Shown here piece after piece: positions 15,389 to 22,300 of a DNA stretch of 29,526 bases. This DNA is from DASQEH01 sp038239485. GTDB taxonomy: Bacteria; Actinomycetota; Actinomycetes; Propionibacteriales; Nocardioidaceae. Within the stretch, counting starts at the first letter, position 1. Each line of letters begins with the position of its first letter. The DNA lies in contig JBBSET010000048.1 of NCBI GenBank assembly GCA_038239485.1, positions 1 through 29,526 of the forward strand. The letters run 5' to 3'. The position numbers were made by a program, and so were the translations under genes. The notes beneath the pieces are model-generated. The model made no database searches. It was not told where the DNA came from and saw only the letters and a program-made list of their open reading frames with translations.

Positions 15389-15403
15389 CTAGCCACGCCT
15401 GGT

Positions 15404-15453
15404 GAGATGGGCTAGGTGCTGAGATGGGCAGATGGCTGAGATAGCGGAGCCTG
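15404..15453 (+). repeat. Degenerate 17-bp tandem repeat before the ATP-grasp gene
   Basis: Three units start with GAGAT at 15404, 15421 and 15438, i.e. every 17 bases: GAGATGGGCTAGGTGCT, GAGATGGGCAGATGGCT, GAGATAGCGGAGCCTGC. The last two share the core AGATGGCTGAGA with the array at 19035-19113. Confidence 0.6.
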
Positions 15454-15485
15454 CGGACATCCACACCTGAACTGCGAGGAGAGTC

Positions 15486-16787
15486 ATGGCCGAAGTCAAC
15501 CGCCACCTGGTCGGTCTGCTGCTCGGATCCGAGGAGGACTGGCCGCGTGCGCTCGAGGGTCTCAGCGCCCAGCTCGGGACCTTCCCATACCAGGGTCGAT
15601 ACCACGCGATCGACATCGAGCGGGTCAAGATCTCGCCGTTCAACCTGCGCGACAAGGCGCGGCACGACCTGGTGATCGACCGGCTGGCGTACTGGTACTA
15701 CCACCCGAGGGAGTGGCTGAAGAAGGTCGCCCTGATGGACGACGTCTACCTGCTCAACTCGCCGTTCACGTTCCAGTCGATGGAGAAGCACTCGGCCTAC
15801 TGCGCGCTCATGCGGCTCGGGATGAAGGTCCCGGACACCGTCCTGGTGCCGTACAAGAACCCGGTCGACAACGAGCGCTGGACCTACACGTCCTCGAAGT
15901 ACAACGAGCCCTTCGACCTGGCTGCGATCGCCAACCGGATGGGCTACCCGCTCTTCATGAAGCCTTTCGACGGTGGCGGCTGGCGCGGTGTGTCCCGGAT
16001 CAAGGACGACCACGATCTCTGGGCGGCCTACAACGAGTCCGGCGAGATGCTGATGCACCTGCAGAAGGCGGTCGAGCCGTACGACGTCTTCGCCCGCGCC
16101 CTCACGATCGGGCCGGAGTCGATGGTGATGCATTTCCGGCCCGACCAGCCGATGCACAACCGCTACCAGGTGGATCACGGCTTCCTGTCGACGAAGGTCG
16201 GGCAGGAGGCCATCACCATCTCGCAGACGGTCAACGCCTTCTTCCGGTGGGAGTTCAACTCCTGCGAGATGTTGGTGCAGGGCGCCAACGTCCTTCCCAT
16301 CGACTACGCGAACGCCTGCCCGGACGTCGCGATCACCTCCCTGCACTACTACTTCCCCTGGGCGATGAAGTCGCTGCTCACATGGACGGCGTTCTGTGGG
16401 GCGACCGGGCGCAGGTCCAGGCTGCACGTGGACCAGAAGCCCTGGTTCGCGATCGCCGACGACCCTGACATCGGTTACGACGACAAGCTCGAGAGGTATC
16501 AGAAGCTTGCCGACGCCTACTTCGAGACCGAGCACTACATCGACTTCTGTGCCGAGGCGCTGCCCGACGTCGACGAGATGGTGGAGCAATGGGTCTCGTC
16601 GCCGGAGTTCCACGACTTGCTGATGCAGACGATCGTGGCGACCTACCCACCGCACGAGATCGACTGGTTCGTCGGGCACTTCGGCGGTCTGATCGACATG
16701 TGGCTGCGTGACCAGAAGACGGGCGACCAGTCGACGGGCGACCAGAACAGCCTTTCCACCGCGGACGCGCCTACCAGTGCGGTTTGA
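15486..16787 (+). CDS. ATP-grasp family ligase
   Basis: A 433-residue protein with an ATP-grasp fold: GYPLFMKPFDGGGWRGVSRI carries the ATP-contacting Lys159 and the glycine-rich loop, and the C-lobe has MLVQGANVLPIDYANACPD with Asp273 and Asn276 at the usual Mg-ATP positions. ATP-grasp enzymes activate a carboxylate as acyl phosphate and join it to an amine, thiol or other nucleophile; the substrates here are unknown. The N-terminal 120 residues (LLLGSEEDWPRALE, YHAIDIERVKISPFNLRD) form the pre-ATP domain. A GAGGAGA ribosome site is placed five bases or so before the ATG. The C terminus ends in a short polar repeat (see separate entry) and overlaps the next gene by 11 bases. Confidence 0.88.
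   Translation: MAEVNRHLVGLLLGSEEDWPRALEGLSAQLGTFPYQGRYHAIDIERVKISPFNLRDKARHDLVIDRLAYWYYHPREWLKKVALMDDVYLLNSPFTFQSMEKHSAYCALMRLGMKVPDTVLVPYKNPVDNERWTYTSSKYNEPFDLAAIANRMGYPLFMKPFDGGGWRGVSRIKDDHDLWAAYNESGEMLMHLQKAVEPYDVFARALTIGPESMVMHFRPDQPMHNRYQVDHGFLSTKVGQEAITISQTVNAFFRWEFNSCEMLVQGANVLPIDYANACPDVAITSLHYYFPWAMKSLLTWTAFCGATGRRSRLHVDQKPWFAIADDPDIGYDDKLERYQKLADAYFETEHYIDFCAEALPDVDEMVEQWVSSPEFHDLLMQTIVATYPPHEIDWFVGHFGGLIDMWLRDQKTGDQSTGDQNSLSTADAPTSAV
16707..16751 (+). repeat. In-frame 15-bp tandem repeat at the ATP-grasp C terminus
   Basis: Three 15-base units beginning at 16707, 16722 and 16737 encode RDQKT-like, GDQST and GDQNS blocks from residue 408. The last two units share GGCGACCAG and the phase is kept, so the repeat lengthens a polar tail without breaking the frame. 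Confidence 0.6.
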
Positions 16788-17889
16788 TGCCGACCTGAGC
16801 GCCAACGGTGAGCCGGCGGCAGGCGACGGGGCCGGCGCACCAGGCTTCGACACCGGCCGGACGCCCGCCGACCGGATGCGCACCCATGCGGGACAACGGG
16901 GCCACCTGTACGCCGTCCTGATGCGGGCGATGGCCGACGACTGGGAGGCGGGCGGACCGGTCCGCGAGATATGGCGGGGCTGGGAGAACGCCCCCGCAGG
17001 CTCGGTCGTCCAGCTGCGGCTACTCGCCGGGCTGTTCCGGATCGTGCTCGCAGGTCGGGCGCCTGAGCTGGCGGTGTACTACGCCTGCGTAGGTGGAGAA
17101 GCTCCGCCCGAGGGGGTGTGGCCGGTCGCCCGGCAGGTGATGGCCGCCAACGTCGAGGAGCTGCACGCCGCTCTCGAGATCGCACCGCAGACCAATGAGG
17201 TGCTGCGTTCCCTCGGACTGCTGATCGGTATTTTCGACGTCGTCGGCCGCTCGGGACTGTCGCGCATCAGGCTGCTCGAACCGGGCGCCAGCGCGGGCCT
17301 CAACCTGTTGGTCGACCGCTTCCGCTTCGTCACGGACACCTGGTCGTACGGGCCGGTCGATTCGCGCCTCACCCTGGCGGAGGGGGTGGTCGGGCCGGTC
17401 GCGCCGGTCGGTTTCGAGATCGTCAGCCGGCGTGGGTGTGACCTGTCGCCGGTCGACCCCACGTCGACGGAAGGACGGCTGCGGCTGCGGTCTTTCGTGT
17501 GGCCGTTCCAGGTGGAACGCCATCACCGCCTCTCCGGTGCACTGGAGATCGCCTCGGCGCACCCCGTCACCGTCGACCTCGCGCCCGCCGCGGACTGGCT
17601 CGAGACGCAGCTCGACGTCGAACCCGCCGACGACGTCGTGACGGTCGTCTGGCACTCGATCTCCCGCCTCTACTGGCCAGCGGGCGAGACCGAACGGGTC
17701 CTGGACGCCGTCGCTTCCGCGCGCCAGCGGATACCCGTTGCCCACATCTGGATGGAGTACCCGCGGCGCGTCGGCGACGACAGCCCCGAGCTGGTCGTCG
17801 ACGGACCGACGCCCGGCCCGGCCCGGCGACTGGGCACGATCGGGGACCATGGCGGGCCGGTGACCATCGAGACTGCCGTGCAGCACTAG
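16777..17889 (+). CDS. DUF2332 family protein
   Basis: A 370-residue protein of family DUF2332, common in actinobacteria and some proteobacteria and of unknown activity. Marks of the family: the N-terminal HLYAVLMRAMADDW block, AVYYACVGGEAPPEGVWP, and LLEPGASAGLNLLVDRFRFV near residue 168, whose Gly-rich turn after an acidic residue is reminiscent of a nucleotide or SAM-binding loop, though no activity is established. The C-terminal half has VVWHSISRLYWPAGE and HIWMEYPRR. The start is uncertain: GTG at 16777 overlaps the ATP-grasp stop by 11 bases and gives a typical length; the ATG at 16876 would begin at the conserved region. Co-translation with the ATP-grasp gene suggests a shared pathway. 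Confidence 0.85.
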   Translation: MRFDADLSANGEPAAGDGAGAPGFDTGRTPADRMRTHAGQRGHLYAVLMRAMADDWEAGGPVREIWRGWENAPAGSVVQLRLLAGLFRIVLAGRAPELAVYYACVGGEAPPEGVWPVARQVMAANVEELHAALEIAPQTNEVLRSLGLLIGIFDVVGRSGLSRIRLLEPGASAGLNLLVDRFRFVTDTWSYGPVDSRLTLAEGVVGPVAPVGFEIVSRRGCDLSPVDPTSTEGRLRLRSFVWPFQVERHHRLSGALEIASAHPVTVDLAPAADWLETQLDVEPADDVVTVVWHSISRLYWPAGETERVLDAVASARQRIPVAHIWMEYPRRVGDDSPELVVDGPTPGPARRLGTIGDHGGPVTIETAVQH

Positions 17890-17892
17890 GGT
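17887..17892 (+). promoter_or_regulatory. -10 box of the histidine phosphatase gene, leaderless-type
   Basis: TAGGGT lies at -12 to -7 relative to the GTG at 17899 and overlaps the TAG stop of the preceding gene. The phosphatase may therefore also have its own start site. Confidence 0.4.
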
Positions 17893-17898
17893 CGGCCC

Positions 17899-18609
17899 GT
17901 GGGCGCCGTCGAACTCGTGCTCGTGCGGCACGGCGAGAGCTTGGGCAATGTAGCCGCCGCCGCGGTCGAAGGCACCGACGTCGAGGCGATCGAGGTCGCT
18001 TCGAGGGACGTCGACGTCACCCTGTCGGACAGGGGGTACGAGCAGGCGCGTGCCTTGGGCGCTCGCCTCGCAGACCTGCCGCCCGATCGGCTACCCCACG
18101 CGGTCTGGTCCTCGCCGTACCGCCGCGCGTTCGACACCGCCGCCACCGCCCTGTACGTGGCGGGGATCGACATCACGATCCGGGTGGATGAGCGCCTTCG
18201 GGACCGGGAGCTGGGCATCCTGGACCGCCTCACGGCACGAGGGGTCGAGGCTCGATTCCCCGAGGAGGCGGCCCGGCGACGCCAGCTCGGCAGGTTCTAC
18301 CACCGGCCGCCCGGTGGTGAGTCGTGGATCGATCTCGGCCTGCGGCTACGGACGCTGCTGGCCGACATCGACCGGGTGGAGGACGGCCGGCGGGTGCTTC
18401 TCTTCTGCCACGACGCCGTGGTGCTGATGGCCAGATACGTCTGCGAGGGACTGAGCGAGGCCCATGTTCTCGACATCGCCCACAAGAGCCCGGTCGACAA
18501 CGCGTCGGTGACCCGGCTGCTGCGACCCGGCGGCGAGGGCTGGTGGACGCTCGACGGGTACAACGACGTGTCACACCTCGAGACCGGCCGGTCATCTGGG
18601 CCGCAGTGA
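17899..18609 (+). CDS. Histidine phosphatase family protein
   Basis: A 236-residue member of the phosphoglycerate mutase-like (branch 1) histidine phosphatases. LVLVRHGES holds the phospho-accepting His11; SSPYRRAFDTA and DERLRDRELG hold the second Arg and the general acid; His171 in LLFCHDAVVL is the second catalytic His. The insert between LTARGVEARF and GGESWIDLGLRLR is typical of broad-specificity phosphatases of this class rather than of glycolytic mutases. Substrate unknown. It follows the DUF2332 stop by nine bases, so it may be part of the esterase/ATP-grasp operon. Its last 18 bases overlap the end of the converging TfoX-N gene. Confidence 0.9.
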   Translation: MGAVELVLVRHGESLGNVAAAAVEGTDVEAIEVASRDVDVTLSDRGYEQARALGARLADLPPDRLPHAVWSSPYRRAFDTAATALYVAGIDITIRVDERLRDRELGILDRLTARGVEARFPEEAARRRQLGRFYHRPPGGESWIDLGLRLRTLLADIDRVEDGRRVLLFCHDAVVLMARYVCEGLSEAHVLDIAHKSPVDNASVTRLLRPGGEGWWTLDGYNDVSHLETGRSSGPQ

Positions 18610-18936
18610 TGCCACACAGTCGACGGCGAGACCGACCCAGGTAGCCATCACACCGTGGCGCAATGCAGCGGACTTCGGGACGAGGACCCAGCTCCGGCTC
18701 GATCTGCCGCCCATCGTCATCGGTCGTGAGTCGTCGTCGCCGACGACACGCTCGCAGTCAGCCGGCGCGATCCGGACCAGCAGGTCGGCCGCGATCACCC
18801 CGCACAGCAGGTGGCCGCGCCGGAAGAACCCGGTACCTCCGACGATCCGCCTCTCGTCGAGCGGGTCGCCGCCGGCGGCCACCTCCCCGTCGAGGTGCGA
18901 GCGCAGCCTGGTGAGCAGCTCCTCGTCGACACCCAT
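18592..18936 (-). CDS. TfoX N-terminal domain protein
   Basis: A 114-residue protein with the TfoX-N domain: an N-terminal helix (DEELLTRLRSHLDGE), then RIVGGTGFFRRGHLLCGVIA, the strand LLVRIAPADCERV and the turn DDSRPMTMGGRSSRSWVLVP, which together follow the FGGxGFxxxGKMxxGxxxxxLxVRV...RPMxxxGRxMxGWxxV pattern of the family. The competence-regulator C-terminal domain is absent, as usual for short actinobacterial members, whose role is unknown. Transcription converges with the phosphatase gene and the two coding ends overlap by 18 bases. Confidence 0.82.
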   Translation of the reverse strand: MGVDEELLTRLRSHLDGEVAAGGDPLDERRIVGGTGFFRRGHLLCGVIAADLLVRIAPADCERVVGDDDSRPMTMGGRSSRSWVLVPKSAALRHGVMATWVGLAVDCVASLRPR

Positions 18937-19034
18937 GGCGCAACTCTGTCATCTCGTGACCCCCCGGTTAGCGCCTGCCCGCGTGCGCCACACTGGTGCG
19001 CGTCAGTGACGTGTGGATGCGACCCGAGGACTCC

Positions 19035-19113
19035 GAGATGGCTGAGACCCGAGATGGCTGAGACCTGAGATGGCTGAGACCGGAGATGGCTGAGACCGGA
19101 GATGGCTGACGCC
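19035..19113 (+). repeat. 16-bp tandem repeat containing start codons (4.9 copies)
   Basis: Units GAGATGGCTGAGACCN start at 19035, 19051, 19067 and 19083, followed by a partial fifth at 19099 (GAGATGGCTGACGCC). Units differ only at the last base. The ATG in the fifth unit (19102) is the start of the gene that follows; the earlier ATGs open peptides of only 4-7 codons. Confidence 0.9.
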
Positions 19114-19613
19114 GGGCAGCAGGCGAGTGCGATCGAGGATCCTGCCGAGCAGCGCCGGCTGGCCATCGCCCTCTTCAACGGCGTGTGGGACCTGATCGGG
19201 CGAGACGACCGCCCGGATCCGGCCGACTGGCCGGAGCTTGAAAAGGACCTGGTGCTGCACATGGCGCACGCCTCACGGTTTCACTGGGGTCACGTCGGTG
19301 ACCCCGTCCACCTGGCGCGTGGGGGGAATGGCTCTGCTCCCGGATCTACGCTGTGCTCGGTAGACCCGAGCCGAGTCTGCACCACGCGATGCGGGTGCTG
19401 GCGCTGTGCACCGAGAACGGGATCGCCGATTGGGACCTCGCATTCGCCTACGAGGCGATCGCGCGCGCAGATGCGGTCGCCGGGCGGCCCGATGATGCCC
19501 GCAGGGCGACCGACCAGGCGCTGGTGGCCGCGCAGGCGATCGAGGAGGACGAGGACCGCGACTCGCTGATGGCAGATCTCGAGACGATCCCTGGGCAGCC
19601 GCGGTACTGGTGA
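19102..19613 (+). pseudogene. Small conserved actinobacterial protein, broken by a frameshift at a G6 run
   Basis: Two reading frames together encode one protein. From 19102 the frame reads MADAGQQASAIEDPAEQRRL and on through WELLGR-like VWDLIGRDDRPDPADWPELE and HASRFHWGHVGDPVHLARG; it then loses sense after gggggg at 19321-19326. The next frame continues EWLCSRIYAVLGRPEPSLHH, ALCTENGIADWDLAFAYEAI and so on to a TGA at 19613. Related proteins, as I recall them, read LARGEWLCSR across the junction, so the run has two extra G or lacks one. The full product would be about 170 residues, soluble and helical, possibly TPR-like; function unknown. It may be a true pseudogene, a phase-variable site or a sequencing error. 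The start lies in the 16-bp repeat. Confidence 0.8.
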
Positions 19614-19626
19614 GCCGGAAGGGCTG

Positions 19627-20124
19627 CTAGTCGACCAGGCGCTTGCTCATCATGACGTTCGTCGTCTCGAAGCCGAGACTCTCGTAGAGCGATCTCGCGA
19701 CGGTGTTCGAGCCGAACACGTGCAGGCGGAGCGCCTCGGCACCGTGGTCGCGCGAGAAGGACTCCGCGGCCGTCATGATCGCCCGCCCATAGCCGCGACC
19801 ACGCTTGTCGGAGTCCACCTCGACGTCGAACACATAGGCGGGACCCTCGGCCGACGGGGGGATGTTGAGCCACAGGACGCCGACGCGTTCGCCGTCCTCG
19901 GTGCCGAACAGGAGGTGGTGCTTCGGCGTCTCGAGGCCCTGGGGCAGCAGCTCGTCGAATTGCTTGCGGGCGAGCTCCTGGGCCTTGTCCGCAGGCATCG
20001 ACCCGGCGGCGGCATGCTCGGCCGCATAGGCGGCGATCGAGCCGGGGATCCAGGCCTCGTACTCCGCAACGGTCATCGGCCTCAGGCCCACCGTCGGGGC
20101 CGGCCTGCGGTTCCGGGCGTCCAT
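19627..20124 (-). CDS. GNAT family N-acetyltransferase
   Basis: A 165-residue acetyl-CoA-dependent acetyltransferase. An N-terminal helix-rich region (MTVAEYEAWIPGSIAAYAAE) is followed by the GNAT core: strand YVFDVEVDSDKRGRGYGRAI with the acetyl-CoA-binding RGRGYG loop near residues 110-115, then LRLHVFGSNTVARSLYESLG followed by F, the motif B/A arrangement in which Asn and Tyr shape the acetyl site. The acceptor is unknown. A TAGGCT box at -13 to -8 suggests leaderless start at the ATG at 20124. It converges with the frameshifted gene, 13 bases away, and diverges from the Tet-like gene. Confidence 0.9.
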   Translation of the reverse strand: MDARNRRPAPTVGLRPMTVAEYEAWIPGSIAAYAAEHAAAGSMPADKAQELARKQFDELLPQGLETPKHHLLFGTEDGERVGVLWLNIPPSAEGPAYVFDVEVDSDKRGRGYGRAIMTAAESFSRDHGAEALRLHVFGSNTVARSLYESLGFETTNVMMSKRLVD

Positions 20125-20131
20125 GGTTGTC

Positions 20132-20137
20132 AGCCTA
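20132..20137 (-). promoter_or_regulatory. -10 box of the GNAT gene, leaderless-type
   Basis: On the minus strand TAGGCT ends seven bases before the ATG at 20124, so transcription would begin at or next to the start codon. No ribosome site lies between. Confidence 0.4.
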
Positions 20138-20250
20138 GAGCAGCCGGTGGTCGTCCGTCCGGTGCCTCAGCCGGGGATGAAATCCAGTTGCTGCCAGGAC
20201 ACTCGGTCTGGTCCACTGTCGACACCAGCCGATCGACGAGGGGCCAGCAG

Positions 20251-20361
20251 ATGCGCCGAGCGTACGTGTTCAGAGGACGGGAAATCTCCGCTGATCCGAA
20301 GGACATCACGCTCGATGCGAACACTGAACCTGGGAATCCTGGCGCATGTCGACGCCGGTAA
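20251..20361 (+). CDS. Possible leader ORF overlapping the start of the Tet-like gene
   Basis: ATG at 20251 follows a GAGGGG stretch at 20238-20243 by about eight bases and opens 36 codons (MRRAYVFRGREISADPKDIT...) that end at 20361, 47 bases inside the next gene in another frame. Leader peptides regulate several antibiotic-induced ribosome-protection genes, so it could couple translation to ribosome stalling. It may also be a chance frame: there is no homology to support it. Confidence 0.35.
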   Translation: MRRAYVFRGREISADPKDITLDANTEPGNPGACRRR

Positions 20362-22300
20362 GACAAGCCTGACGGAGCGGCTGCTCCACGCCGCCGGTGT
20401 CATCGACACGGTCGGACGCGTCGATGACGGCAGCACGCAGACCGACACCCTCGCGCTGGAACGAGAGCGCGGCATCACCATCCGGTCGGCCGTAGTGTCG
20501 TTCGTCATCGGCGACGTCATCGTCAACCTGATCGACAAGCCGGGGCACCCCGACTTCATCGCGGAGGTGGAACGGGTGCTCGGCGTCCTCGACGGCGCCG
20601 TGCTCGTGGTCTCGGCCGTGGAGGGCGTGCAGGCGCAGACCCGGGTGCTGATGCGGACGCTGCAGCGACTCGCGATCCCGACGCTGATCTTCGTCAACAA
20701 GGTCGACCGTGCCGGCGCCGACGACGTACGCGTCCTTCGCGACATCGCCGGGAGGCTTTCGCCTGGCGTCATCGCCTTGGGGTCGGTGCGCGGTCTCGGA
20801 ACGCGAGACGCCGTGGTGAGTCCCCTGGGCGTCGCCGACCCCGCCTTCAGGTCCCGCTTGTCCGAGCTGCTCGCCGACCACGACGACGCGATTCTTGCCG
20901 CCTTCGTCGACGATGCGGCCACGATCCCGTATCGAACGCTGTGCGAGGGGCTCGAAAGTCAGACCCGCCGGTCGTTGGTGTACCCGGTGTTCGTCGGGTC
21001 GGCGATAACCGGTGCGGGTGTGGACGCCCTCGTCGACGCCATCACCACCCTGCTGCCTGCCGGGGAGGGCGACCGGACGGGACCGGTGAGCGGTTCGGTG
21101 TTCAAGATCGACCGCGGCCCGGCGGGGGAGAAGGTCGCCTATGTCCGGATGTTCTCGGGCACCGTCCGGATCCGGGACCGGCTGACGCTCGGTCCTGGGT
21201 CGCAGGCAACCGTCACCGCGATCAGCGTCTTCGAGCGCGGCGCCGCCGTCCGGCAACGCTCCGTGTCGGCCGGCCGGATCGCCCAGCTGCGGGGCCTGCA
21301 GGACGTCCAGATCGGGGACGCCATCGGGATGACGCCTCGCGGTGACGGCCGCCGCCACTTCGCGCCGCCGACGTTGGAGACGGTCGTGCGGCCCGTGCGC
21401 CCCGGCGACAAGGGGCGGCTGCACGTCGCGCTGACGCAGCTCGCCGAGCAGGACCCGCTGATCAACCTGAGGCAGGACGAGACCTGGCACGAGATCTTCC
21501 TCTCGCTCTACGGCGAGGTGCAGAAGGAGGTGATCCAGGCGACCCTGGCAGCCGACTACGAAGTCGACATCGCCTTCAACGAGACGACCACGATCTGCAT
21601 CGAACGCCCGACGGGGAGCGCAGAGGCAACGGAGGTCATCGCCTCGGCCACCAACCCGTTCCTCGCGACGGTGGGGCTGCGCGTCGACCCGGCCCCGGTC
21701 GGCACGGGCGTCGGGTTCGCCCTCGGTATCGAGCCCGGGTCCCTTCCGATGGCATTCCAGAAGGCTGTCGAGGAGACCGTGGTCCAGACACTCCGACAGG
21801 GAATCCACGGGTGGGAGGTCACCGACTGCACAGTCACCTTGACCCGGTCCGGGTACTGGCCAAGGCAGAGCCACGCCCACGGCACTTTCGACAAGTCCAT
21901 GTCGAGCACGGCCGGCGACTTCCGCAACCTCACTCCCCTCGTGCTGATCGACGCCCTCAGGCAGTGCGGCATCGCCGTGTACGAGCCCATGCACCACTTC
22001 CTGCTCGACATCCCCTGCGACACATACGGGGCGGTCCTACCTGCTGTGGTCCGGAGCCGGGGGATACCCGAGAAGCCGACTGCCGCGGGGTCGTCATACC
22101 GGGTGGAGGGGCTGATTCCGGCGGCGACGGTGCACGGGCTGCGTCAGCAGCTGCCCGGGCTGACCCGCGGGGAGGGCGTGCTGGAGACCGACTTCGACGG
22201 GTATCAACAGGTGCGTGGGGCCGTCCCGACCAGGGTGCGCTCGGACCACAACCCGCTCGACCGCAAGGAGTACCTGCTCCACGTCCTGAGGCGCGTCTAA
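20315..22300 (+). CDS. EF-G-like ribosomal protection GTPase (Tet(M)/OtrA-like)
   Basis: A 661-residue translational GTPase of the tetracycline ribosomal-protection group, which binds the ribosome like EF-G and dislodges the drug. G1 is AHVDAGKT (10-17); ERGITIRSA is switch I; DKPGH (74-78) is G3, with Lys where Tet(M) has Thr; NKVD (128-131) is G4. Domains II-V follow. The domain IV loop, YSPVSTPADF in Tet(M), reads KSMSSTAGDF here (residues 527-536), so the proline that contacts the drug site is missing. The ATG at 20315, with GAAGGA 11 bases ahead, starts the conserved N terminus; the frame is open upstream. Its stop overlaps the ileS stop by four bases. Tetracycline resistance is uncertain. 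Confidence 0.9.
   Translation: MRTLNLGILAHVDAGKTSLTERLLHAAGVIDTVGRVDDGSTQTDTLALERERGITIRSAVVSFVIGDVIVNLIDKPGHPDFIAEVERVLGVLDGAVLVVSAVEGVQAQTRVLMRTLQRLAIPTLIFVNKVDRAGADDVRVLRDIAGRLSPGVIALGSVRGLGTRDAVVSPLGVADPAFRSRLSELLADHDDAILAAFVDDAATIPYRTLCEGLESQTRRSLVYPVFVGSAITGAGVDALVDAITTLLPAGEGDRTGPVSGSVFKIDRGPAGEKVAYVRMFSGTVRIRDRLTLGPGSQATVTAISVFERGAAVRQRSVSAGRIAQLRGLQDVQIGDAIGMTPRGDGRRHFAPPTLETVVRPVRPGDKGRLHVALTQLAEQDPLINLRQDETWHEIFLSLYGEVQKEVIQATLAADYEVDIAFNETTTICIERPTGSAEATEVIASATNPFLATVGLRVDPAPVGTGVGFALGIEPGSLPMAFQKAVEETVVQTLRQGIHGWEVTDCTVTLTRSGYWPRQSHAHGTFDKSMSSTAGDFRNLTPLVLIDALRQCGIAVYEPMHHFLLDIPCDTYGAVLPAVVRSRGIPEKPTAAGSSYRVEGLIPAATVHGLRQQLPGLTRGEGVLETDFDGYQQVRGAVPTRVRSDHNPLDRKEYLLHVLRRV

Noticed and set aside
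14562..16883. 773-codon antisense frame over the esterase and ATP-grasp genes
   Set aside because: Low-complexity Arg/Val/Asp-rich product typical of the complementary strand of high-GC genes; sense genes are clear.
20123..20314. N-terminal extension of the Tet-like GTPase to 20123
   Set aside because: The G1 region of ribosomal-protection proteins begins within ten residues of the true start; the upstream part does not resemble any domain.
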